Source of the DNA: Amphibalanus amphitrite
Taxonomy: Eukaryota; Arthropoda; Thecostraca; Balanomorpha; Balanidae
Assembly (NCBI RefSeq): GCF_019059575.1
Contig: NW_024883381.1
Span: forward strand, 31,568-95,567
DNA: 64,000 bases
Direction of reading: 5' to 3'
In this document: positions 20,001-32,000 of the stretch, one piece after another
Position numbering within the stretch: position 1 is the first letter of the stretch
Layout of the letters: each line of letters starts with the position of its first letter
Notes under the pieces: model-generated
What the model was told of the DNA's origin: nothing
What the model saw: the letters and a program-made list of their open reading frames with translations, nothing else
Databases searched by the model: none
Made by a program: the position numbers and the translations under genes

Positions 20001-23000
20001 GACGGCACCGCGAGCCAGCATTCATTACGGGACCGGTCGCCGACCTGGCCTTCCCCCCCCCCCCCTCCGAGGATCGACTGAGCTCCAGACCTGTTCTCGA
20101 CTCCGGCCGGGCTGTGAGTTCCGCACGATGAGGCACCGTGCCGGACGCTGACCCTGACTGGTGGGCCGAGAGGGGCCGCCCACGGGGCTAGTCCCGGGCC
20201 TCTCACTTCGCGTGCCGGGCTCGCGGACACGCCCTGGGGTGATTCAGCGGTGGCTGCCCTCCAGTCAGTGGACCCGGCCGGGATTGGCGCCGGTCCGTCT
20301 GGAGCTAACCTCACCCCTCTCCTACCCCACCCGCCCTCACGCCGGGTGGCGCGGCGTTCCTCGGGCTTCGCCGTCCGCTGTTTACCTGCGTAGCTGTGTG
20401 TCATTATGACGTCATTGGTAACGGACCGGGCCGACCGCCGCCGTCTGTTGTCGGCGAGTAGTCATGTGTTGTATCTATGACGTCAGTGGTGAACGGTTTT
20501 GGCCGGGGTCTCTGCCGTGCCGTGCGCGGTCTCCTCTCGCCGCGGTCAGCGCCGCCCGCACGTGGCGGTCGACGTGGCGGCGGCGGCGGCGGCGGGGATG
20601 ACGTCAACGTCGGCTCCGACGGCCGCCCCCGCCCCCGCCCCCGCCCGTTGCCCAGTGGCGTGATGTCGGAAGGCGGAGCGTCCCGGCCACGCGCAGCCGG
20701 GTGGAACGACATCGAAAACCACGCCCCAAAACCGAGCTCGATCGGGGATGGAAATAGTTCAGGGGTAGAGCTGCCGGTTTCCGGAAAATTGGCACCCGGT
20801 TGAGACTGGTACTCGACGCAGGCATGATGCAAACTTTCGTAAGAGCCAGGAATGCCGAAGTTTTTTTTTCTATTGACAGACTGTTCTGTCACCGTATGTA
20901 GGTATTCCTACGGAAGAAGCTTAATACTTATGAGGCTTCGCTGCTCAATATTCCGCCTCGGATGTAGCCGTTGTGATAAGGTGTCACCTATTTCGGTACA
21001 TTGCCCGAGGTCAGCCCATGCTGGCGCTGCACTGGCACGCCGGCGATCGAGCTGTAGGCGTCTTGTCCGCTCCGTGTCCGCGTGGCTATTTTCGCCGCTC
21101 GGCTGTCGCGCCGATGTGGTGGTCGAGACACGCTCCATCGTAACGGTATAACGGCATGTGACTCTTGTCACGTGATACGTGTAGTGTCTCGTGACGCTCG
21201 TACCATCATGTGATGCATTCTTCTGCTAACGAACTACCACGCGTCGTAGAATATGGCCGTGGGGCTGCTTCTCTGTCGCCATGCCGGGACTGCATCTTTG
21301 CGACAAAAATGCATGCCATAAAGTGCATCACGTATCTGGCACACCAATGGGTCGGCTGCGACTGCGCTGTTGCTAAGACAGTCAGGGTTCAAGGCTGTTG
21401 TCGGCCCTGCCTTGTTGCGTCTGAAAAAGGAGTACGGATGCTGTATTCATGGATGCTGAACTCATTCACGTTGCTATAGAAGAGTTATGTATTGATGATT
21501 TGTTGCTGGTCGGCACGAGACTAAAGGTGAATAAATATGAGTTAGGTATTTGGTCTTCAGGTTTGGGGCTATGGTTGCCGAATGCTGGCAAACGAATAGT
21601 TCAGTCTGAAAGCAGTAGTTTGTTCTCTTCAGAGCTTTACGGAGTCCGGATCATGTTAGTTATTATTATCACTCGTTGTCAGTCCTGCTGTCTTCGTTGC
21701 TGGGCTTTTCTGTCACTTAAAGCATCACTGTCACCAGTGACGTCAGAGTCCGTGCCGCTCCAGTGACGTCAGAGGCCGTTACGCTCCGGCCCGGTCTCTG
21801 GGAGACGGCCGGCGGTCCGGCAGATTTCCGTGCAGATTGCAGGTGTGGCAGAGCCGGCCGGCTGGCCGGTGGGCCAAAGATAGCGCTGTCAGCGGCCGGC
21901 TGGGTCGGCCTCAAGGGCGCCTGGACGGTGGATATAGTGGATGCCAAATGGACGGAGGGGTGGTCCGGTGCCGCCCTGGGTGGGCAGTGTAAAGGGGACA
22001 GGGGTGACACGAATATGAGGTCAGGTGGATGGTAGTGCTGTCAGGAGACTCGCTTCGGGGCGATGCGTTTATGCTCTTAGTCGACGGAGATTGTATTCGG
22101 TTTTGGATAAACGTTATGCTGCTTTTTATCTGTCACCTTTGTTGCGGAAAGAGCACGGAGATCTTGAATGAAGCGCGGATAGAGCGCGGTACCCATCCCA
22201 TTCATAACCACACCCAGTCAACTAACTATAGCCGCGGAGCGTGCAAAACTTGCTATTTTAGGCTCCTTTTGCCATGTGGAGTGTGTATTGTGCATACGAG
22301 TACACTATCCCCTGCCTAGTGAATATTTCAGTTACATTGTAGCTTTATTTCCGGTCCCCATGGTGTCAGCAGAACCTCGAAAATAAACGAGCTTTTATAA
22401 TCGCCATGACCCGATTTCCACCATCCACACGTAGGCCCTGCTCGGCCTCGCCCTGCATAAAACTGCAGAGCACGCTTCACGGTGAAGTCCGGCCAAAACC
22501 GGACCGCACAGCGCTTCACTGCACTCCATGTCCATTGCATGTTCATGTGTCTGATGGGGTTTAACGATGGCTGGCTAGATGCTGGCCGGCTGAATGCTGA
22601 CCGGTCCGCCCCGGGCTGCTGGTGGGGTCTGTGCGGTGCTGGGCCGGCCCAGCCCTGGGGCGAGGCTGCAGCGGTGCCGGTGCACAGGCCGCGGCCGCAG
22701 CCGGCTGGGCGCGGTTATGGGAGAGAGGGACGCCGATCTCTCTTCGCGTTATCTCTCAGCTCTCTCCGTACTTTTCCGCCCCACCCTCTCCCTGGGTTTG
22801 TTGTCGAACCCGCGAGTTGTCAGGATAGTCCGCACTCGACCATTTCCACACATTACATTTAGCTTTACATTTACATTGCATTTGTGCTTAACTTATTTGG
22901 GTATGATGCACTGTAATACGCTTTTGTATGTGGCGGGCTAACTCAGTTTACTAATTCCCGTATTCGGCTATCAGTTTATGTTGTCCTTAACTTAGTTGAA

Positions 23001-26000
23001 GGTGTGCACTGTACTACGCAGCACTGCGTGTACGGGAGTTGTGATTTATAATGTCTGTGTTCCATTCTAGCGATTACTTAAAATAAACGTTCATTGTGCA
23101 ATACGAATGTCTGAGTGGCTCCGTCGAGATGCTTTATTTCTCCACTCCTCCCTGTCCCCTGACCTCTGCTCTGACCCACCTCCCCACTCTCTACCCACAG
23201 ACGTTCACCGGGTTCATCCTGATGCGTGCCGCGGTGGGTATCGGCGAGGCCAGCTACTCGACCATCGCACCCACCCTCATCTCCGATATGTTCGCCAAGG
23301 ACCTGCGCTCCATCATGCTGGCCGTCTTCTACTTCGCCATCCCCATCGGCAGGTAGGCCGAGATGCTGGACGTGTTGAAGTTGGTGACATTTTGGAACTG
23401 TGGTCGAGGTCGTGTTCATTCTCCCTCGCTCACTGTTGCCTGGTTACTTTTACGCTCGTGTGCTCACTCACACTCGATCCCTTTATTGCTCTCTGTTCCA
23501 CCTTGAGAACTTTTTTCACTGTCCTCTGATGTGAGGTTAAATTGAAATGAGAAAGGCCAATCTCTAGTGATCCCTCTGACATCAACAATAACCTTACTTA
23601 CTTTTGATGAACACATCATAAGTTACGAACAATTGTAAGTTTTGATTGTAACGTTCGCCTTTCTCGCTCGCCATCTGATGACCTTTATGTCTATTTGTCG
23701 TATGCCGTCTATTTGTCCTATGTCGTAGCATAGTAGCGGCCCGGCGGCCCAGCGGTGGTCGACCTTTCGAGCTGTTTGTTTTGTTGCCGGTCTTCTGTGC
23801 GGTATATTGACGTGCCTGTATGTACAGTGCTTTAGCGCCTATCAGCTGTCCTTTCATCAGGGGACACGCTTGTATGACGTTATGGTTAAGCGGTAACAGC
23901 ATGATTCCTGAGAGTCATTCTATTCGCTCATAATATAAAACATTTAACTATGTCCGTCAATTCTCGTTATCCTCCCATCACTCAGTCTCGCTTATAGCCA
24001 CTGTAGTTTAGCAGCAGTCTCTCATCATAAGCTCATCCCAATATGCTCTTCAAACATGCTGTGCTGCTCGAAGGTTCAGCGTTGGAGTCTTTTCGACAAT
24101 GCCCGCCCTCGCTCGGACTGGTTTTGATCCGATTTGGCGTTATGATGTGGTGCCATTTGGCGCATTGGCGGCCATCTGTTGGTATGGCTGGCCGCCGGAT
24201 GTGGCGACGCTGACTGACCGCCCCCGCCCCCGCCCCCGCCTCCGCCTCCGCCTCCGCCCGCCCCCGCCCCCGCCCACACCCATGCCTCCGCCCCCACCTC
24301 GCCCCGCTCACACCCATGCCTCCGTCCATGCCTGTGGCACGCCGATGATTGCAGTGGCCCGCGGTGACGCTGCGAATGACGTTTTCTCCCTTTCCTGGCT
24401 ATGTCGGCTATTGGTGGCCAACGGCGGCAGCAGGGCCGGGTCGGTCGTGTTGTTACTCGGTATTCATGACTCTGGGATGTTACACGGTTTTTGCCTCGTA
24501 TCGCTGGCTAGATTACCTTTCTCGTGTCCTACAGTGACCACAGGTAGTGTAGTTTGTCTCTCTGCCGTGCCGCGCTGATGGTCCCTGGGAACCGACAACT
24601 GCCTGGGAGTCTACCCAGCCTTCTACCACGTACACCAGCTGGCTTTGTGCGGTACAGATGAACTTACCCATCCCCCACCGCTCTCAGCCACTCCCGTTCT
24701 CTGTTCCTTTCCAGCTGAGTATGGCCGACCTTGATCTAGCGTCAGGCGCCAGCCGACACGGTTTAAAGTCCACCATCGCTTCCTGTAAACATACTACAGC
24801 TCTAATTGCCGAGTATGTACGGGTGCTAATTGCTCCAACTGCTCTCCCTAGCATCAAATTATCACCAGTTGTGCGTGTCTCCTGTGCGTATGGTGCGTGG
24901 TGACGTGGTCGAATTGTGACACTCAGACCACACTTGTGCGTGAGGCTATCGCGCAGAAAAGGACGTCACTGGTCACGTCGGTGGGCTATTTTTGATGTAT
25001 AGGGCTTGTTAGTGCGGTATGCTCGGTCCTGGGCATCTTTAGAGCTGGTGTGCTGTATATTTGTGAGCTTTTGATCCGCGTTGGGAGACTGATAACAACG
25101 TAGATGCGTGATTATGGCAGCCGAATTCTCCGTTACCATGGTTACCATGGTTATTAGCTAGTACAAAGCAGGACTTTTTCCTAGTAAATCTTCTCGGTGA
25201 TGTGATTTTAGTGCACGAACCTACCTTCTCCACATGTTTATAAGAGTTTGTGTATGTTCGGGCGTTGATGGCACCAGCTATGAAATGTAAACGCAGACCT
25301 GACCTTTTGACGGGGTCTGGAAAATTGGCCGAAATCAGCGCTCTTTCTTACATCTGTACTCAATCACTGGAGACATTGGATACGTTCGTACCATCGCATA
25401 GCCATGCACCAGCGATGTTTGGCGTTTCGCTCTCAATAGCCCCGGCAGGCCACTGCACGCGAAGTTTATCAGTCTGATGGCTGAAGAGACGCGTCCTCGA
25501 TGCTATCTTACGCGGATGTTCTGATATTGCCAGTGCGTGTGTTCGATTGGGGAAGCGTCGTGTCTGTTTTGTTCGTTGATACCTAATCCGGGCTGAATCT
25601 CTATCGTCAGGTTTGATGGTCGTTTGGTACACACAGTTCCGCGATTAGTGTGATAGGGCAGCATAATAACGTCGAAACAACGGGCTTTCACTGATTTGTA
25701 TTAACCCAACCAGGCTATTGAAGGCATAATAAGGCGAGTTATTTCATTTTGTCTCGGAGTTTTCAGTCATTTTTTTTTTATAATTCGCTTTTGGTTAGTG
25801 GAGCATACAGCGTCCTTACACTCTCCGCATTTAATCAAACCAAGCAATATGCATCCAACAACTTCGCCACATGACAGCTGTCTTTTATATGACTAGCACT
25901 CCAGACTCCCTGATCCCGGCAAAGCGCCACCTCTATCCCGGCTCTATATCATCGCGAACTGCGCACGTCTGTGCTGATTTGCCGTCTCCGTTCTCGCTGA

Positions 26001-29000
26001 CTCTGTCTGTAAAGCCGGCGGGCGCAGCGCCGAGGGCCTTGGACGCCGTTTGTGCGGCTTTGTCGGCCGTGATGGTGGATCGTGCCCCATTGCGGACCTT
26101 TGTCTGAGAACGACTGCACTGCTGAGGACGGGGGTGGAGTCCAACTAGCGGTGGATACAGTAGCAGAAACAGTAGCATTAGTTGCATTGCAGCAGCCCCA
26201 GCGTTGGTGACAGCTGTTTGTTCCCAGTCTTGTCTTGCCTACTGCTCAATCTCTCCCGGAAAACCGGACATGACCGTCACTCAGTGTTGTTCCTTGTTAC
26301 TTCCCGTTCCGTAGCCGCGGCCGAGCGCCCCATCCCCCCTGCACTGACGTCATCAAATGGGGCTTTTTGTCACCACCGTCGCACCCAATGTGTGTGAGTA
26401 ACGCCGCCACAAGGCACGTCTGTAACTAACACTGCACAGGAAGACGTAGTTTTTCATACCTTTGATGGAGCCCAATAGACGGGCTGTGGTGCAGACAGAC
26501 ACGACTGTCGTCTCGACTTTTCTGTTTTGTTTTCCCTTGTATGGTCCATGTCCTCATGTGTGCTTGCATTGTCAAATATATCCTCTCTTCCGCTTTATCT
26601 ACTTGCATTCATCATCTCTCTTCATGTTGGTTCCTTTTGTCTGTATTATTCCCTGCATTCCCTCGGTTTAATAACTATACTCGTTTCCATTCATGCTCTC
26701 TCCTCTTCTTCCCGTCTCGTCTTCCTTTGGTCTGTTTCTCCCATCCCTTCTATGTTGTCTCGCCTTCTGTTCCTGACCACCCCTCTCCCTCCCGGCAGCG
26801 GTCTGGGCTACATCGTCGGCTCTGGCGCCTCTTCGCTGGCCGGCCAGTGGCAGTGGGGGCTGCGCGTGACGCCCATCCTGGGAGCCGTCGCCGTCATCCT
26901 GCTGATTGTGGTGCTGGTCGACCCGCCACGTGGAGAGAGTGAGGGCACGTCCAACCTGCAGCCCACCACGTGGTCGCAGGACCTCAAGGCCCTCGTCAGA
27001 AAGTGAGTATTGAGTGAGGGATGTGGTGGTGGGGGGGGGGGGGGTGATCGCCGAGAGAATTTGGGTACGATGGGACTTTTTTAATCGAAGAAGGTAAAGG
27101 CCCAGCCAATCGTTGTATGTCATTTATGTGTCGTACAATTTTGGTAAGGATATCTACGGCTAAATCACACGTCCTGAATCGCGGCTGGATCAAAGCTGAC
27201 CGCCGGGTTAAAACAGAACCGGGTGGATCGCGGCTGGATCAAAGCTACCCCGGTTCACAGTCGGGCTCTGGTTGGTTCGCGACTGGGTCACGGCTGAGTT
27301 CCTATGTCAGACCGGCATCTACCTGGCCTCCTGCCCATGATTTGACGTCGGGCGGCGTCCTTCAGATTCTGCTGTGACGCAGAGATGTCACGTGGTCTTC
27401 TGTGTGACGCAAATCTGTCACGGGACGACTGTGACGCTGCCCGACCAAGGTCGGGGTCGAGCGGAGCTGGGGACTGATATACCACTTGGTGTGTAGGTAT
27501 ACTTCATACTGGTGGTCAGTTTAAAGACAGAGCTGAAAACGAAAACTCGATCCTTCCGATCACTGGAAAAAAAGACCCGTTTCTGCAACATGCTGTTCAT
27601 TTTCCTCGTAAGACACTTTATTTTTAAATCTCGTTTACTATTTCCTGTCCACATTTCCTTTTCCTGTTCACGTTAGTCATTGACTAAGCCTCACAGCTGA
27701 AGGCCCCACAGCTGAAGTCCGTTCGCTCCTATGTTGTGTCGGCCTGTCAGCTGTTGTCGCTGTGTTCCTGGCGCGGTGCCGGCCGGGCCCCCACCTGTCC
27801 TTCTAGCCCTGCCCTGCTGACGGGCTTGGCGTCGGTCGCCGGACGCGTGCGTTGTCCCGGTGTAGGTATCTGCGAGGTGCGCGGTTCTGCTGTGCGTGTG
27901 TCAGATACTGGGTGGAGAACGCAGCTGTTTTTTTTTTATGTAGTCGGGCTGGGGGTGGTCCAAGTCGCCATCGCGTGACCTATTGACAGTGTGCCAGGTT
28001 GATAGAGGGTGGGGTGAGAAGTCAGAAAGAGGGCGGGACGATACGAGGTCGGGGAGAGACATGTAGAGGTCAAGGAGAGAGTGTGAAGAGGAGGGGTGGG
28101 AAGACGCCTTTCCGCGTCAGCCAGAAGCGCTAATTACGGAGGAAACCCTACACTACCATAACTCTTTTAGTGTCACGGTGCTTCCCTGGAGAAATTGGGT
28201 CAATGTGTCATCAACCACCTGGCCCCGCTCCAGCCTAGGCCATATCCCCTGCGGCTACGTCCCCCGGGTAAATTTCCACCGACCAGCGACCGGGCCGGAC
28301 CTGTCTAAAGAGACCGAGCCCACCGCGGGATCCCAGAAACAGTAGCTAATATCGGCTCCAATGATAGCCGTTTGGGCGAGGCCCGTTTGAGCGTCTGCCT
28401 CCATTGGAGATTCCGTATCCGGCTTGGGTGGAGTGAAGGTCGGGGACTGAGTGGTCTGATGCCAGTTAGAGCGGGACAGGATGCGGGTGGCCCGGTGGTG
28501 TGGTTTGGGATCTTCTGACAGTGTCTCTCTCCTCTGTCGGAAGTCATGTGGGTGGCGTTTGGCTATCTCAGGTGGTAATGAGAGGAAATCCGCCCATTTT
28601 AGTGCATCCGTGTAACGAATGGATGGAGGCGGGTTGTATGACAGGTGTCCAGTGACTGTATGTGAGAGCTGTTTACGGCCAGGATTGATAAATGCCCACT
28701 GCCTGATAGGTTGACAGGTGCTCTTTATCGGTGAAGGGATCGATTACCGTTACTGCAATCTACTGATGGTGTCTTAAGTGAACTACACGGCTAAACTTTG
28801 CCCCGTGTGTACCTTGGCTTCTATCTTCTACGAACAATTGATTGTTGCTGTGCACTGTGCAGATTATCTTTTACTTCATATCCATTAAGCTATCGATCTG
28901 TGTTTTGTGTCGTTTTTGGCCTGCAAACCTAAATGTGTCCCACAGCGAATGCACTAGCCGCTGTTCTGACCTCTCCCGCCCTCTCTTTTCAGTCCGAGTT

Positions 29001-32000
29001 TCGTGCTGGGCACTCTGGGCTTCACGTGCGTGGCATTCGTCGCCGGAGCGCTCTCCTGGTGGGGGCCCAAATACGTCACCGACGGCCTCAAGCTGCAGGT
29101 CGGAGACGAGAACGCCGACATCAACGAGTAAGTGAACACGCCGCGGGTCCTGACGGCCTGGGAAGGACAGGGTATAGGGGGAATTTAGGTGTTGCTAGTT
29201 GACTTGGTGCGTAGATGTGCTTTTTTATCGTAGTGAAGTCAGTTACTCAAAATATCGAAATCATCATGACATTTCGCTAGACTAGAGGAACGAATGAACT
29301 CTGGATAGGTGTACTTAAAATGAGGCGCATGCCGTGTTTCGTATCTCGTGGCCTCCTCCAGCCTGAACGACCGGGCTAGAGGTCTTTAAAGTATGACCTT
29401 CATGATTAGCTTTGACGTGGACGCCGATGACCTTTGCAGTCCGGGCTCCCAAAACTGCCAACTCATTGTCCTACGCACGTGCGTAGTACTCTGGTACCTG
29501 GCACATGTGGTGCTTGATGGTCCTCAATGATCGCTGTATAAGAAAATTCAGTACGGATAAGTGCTCTCATAGAAACCACTATCTTGTGATATTTGTGTCA
29601 ATTCATCCTACCACAGCCAAAAAAAAAAAAAAAAAACTGTTTTCTAGCAATACCACGCGGCCACGCCTCTTGCTGTTGTCAGAATGTTGCCTGGTCAGCC
29701 CAACAGCGTATTATGTAAGTTTTCGTCAACAAAGTCATTTTTGCTGTATGGGCGCCTTGTGTTCGTTTTCTTATAGCTAGTTACCCTGTCGACGGTTCGG
29801 CGGTGGGCCGACTGATCACTCACCGTTGCCATGCCGACCGGTGCGCTGCTGATGTGTTCACTGAATGTTTATCTATCAACCAGCCGTGGTTCTTGCCGTC
29901 TGGGACGGGTCTGTCGGTGTCTGTTGAGGTTCGGTTTGGGTTAGTGGGGTCCAAAGGGCTACGTGCTGGTCGCCTGATCCATAGTCGGTCCGATCACGTG
30001 TCATCCTCCCTCCCGACCACATGGTGCCACGTGACAACCGTAGTGTACCCGAGTACCACTGTGGACTAAGGTCACGTGATGTCCATTTGTCCGTGTGAGT
30101 GTGTCAGTCTATGTCTCGTGTCTTTCTCACTGACCGCGCCAGGTGGGGCGATGTGCGTACAAAGTCTGACGGAGGGGCACGCGTGCGAGCCGTGAGGTTC
30201 AAATGCCGACAGTGTTCTTTTAATGCGCAGGATAGAGATTATGTAAGCAATTCCTATCGCGTATGGCGGGACGCTTTGCTAGTTTCAACTTTCATTGCTC
30301 TATTTTTACACAATAATACTCTATCCAATCATTCTGCGGCGAACTAAATGTGGCTGCAACGGGTTACGTGGCTCGGTAGCCAGATGACCTTTGAAAACTT
30401 TGAAATAAGCTCTGCTATCTTGGCGGCCCGGCCGCTCCCGCCGCTGGCTTGTTGCTGAAACTCCGCTCGGGCCAGCTCGGGCCATCCATATTAATCGTCC
30501 GTGTAATATCGCTCGTGGCTCGGGCGTTTCCCCATGAGTAAGTAAATCGATACTTGTTGCTTATTGAGGAGTCCACTCAGCGTCAGTCCTGACGGCCCAG
30601 AGGGTCCGTCGACTTCTAAGCGCTCTAATCTCCCTGGTATAAGGGGTGTGCTGATTTGCTGTGGTGCTGGCTCTCTAACTAACAGACTCGCTGTGTTGTG
30701 CTTCCCTTAGGTTATCCTCTGCCAGTACTGTACCACTTACTCTGCATCTCTCCTCCCTGCGTCTTCTACCCTGACTTACCCCCCCCCCCCTTCTGCCCGG
30801 CAGTGTGTCGTTCATATTCGGCGTGGTGACCATGCTGGCCGGCCTGGTGGGCGTCTCCCTGGGCTCGTTCTCCGCCACCCGGCTGCGGCCGCGCTTCCCG
30901 CGCGCCGACCCGGTGGTCTGTGCTGCCGGTCTGCTGCTCTCCATGCCGTTCATGTTCGGCGGCGCCATCGTGTGCCAGTACAGCACCAACTGGGCGTACG
31001 TGCTGCTGTTCATCGGGCAGGTGTTCCTCAACCTCAACTGGTCCATCGTGGCAGATATGCTGCTGGTGAGTGTCAAACCCTGGAGCAATAGGAGGGAGAC
31101 GGACGGGTGGGGATAATTTAGTGGATAGGGATGGGCGTGGAGATTGATTGAGTCCGTCCGGTTTCCGTTTTACCTAGGTGGTTTCTGTTTCGTTATATGT
31201 GACTTCGAGGGTGGCTTGATTCATAAATGTTGCTGTGGAATTTGGGGATCGTGATGGTACGACTGTTCGATGTAATATGGATGGGGCAGGGCTGCTGACG
31301 AAATGTTGGTCTAGTGCAGTGGTCGGCAGGTCATTCGGGGTCGTGCCCCCTTTTTGGGCGCCAGGCAGGGCCATTACCCCACCTAACAGATCCCATTGCT
31401 GACACAACCAAGTTTACTGAAATTCCATACCGTCCTGGAACTCTTTGGGTATTTGTGCATTTCCAATGCATCAAATTTAAAACATGACACTTCCTCCACA
31501 AAACATTTAATACCTATATCCCAGTAGCGGCGGAACACCTTCAATTAAGGGGGAGGGGTGGGGCACTGCCGACTTTTGGTCCCATTCTTTCCATGCAACG
31601 CCCATAGGGCTAATGTTAAAATGCAAAAATCAAAGGGGGCACGGTGCCCCGGTGCCCTCAACGTTCCGCCGCCTATGCTATATCCCATTTAACCCTTGTA
31701 CGTATAGGGGCGGCGGGTGGTTTTTCGTTAAAAGCTCACGTAAAAGGCATTGGATCACGACCAAATTGTACCCGAGCCCATCATTTTTTTACCAGCCCGG
31801 AAAATATCATGACCTGAGACCAGTTTTACCAACAGAAAAATAACCGCCTGCCGGAATTTTTGCCTCAAGACCGCTTCACATACGGAGCGTAAACGCGATG
31901 GGCTCGTAAGCGGATAGGGCTTTACCGTTTACGCTCCATATGTGAAGCGATCTTTAGGCAAAAAATTCCGGCAGGCGGCTATTTTTCTGTTGGTAAAACT

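Noticed and set aside
20404-20892. 162-codon minus-strand open frame
   Set aside because: Pro/Gly/Arg runs come from a CGG-type repeat; open frames occur on both strands.
30675-31088. 137-codon minus-strand open frame
   Set aside because: Antisense shadow of Spinster exon 6.
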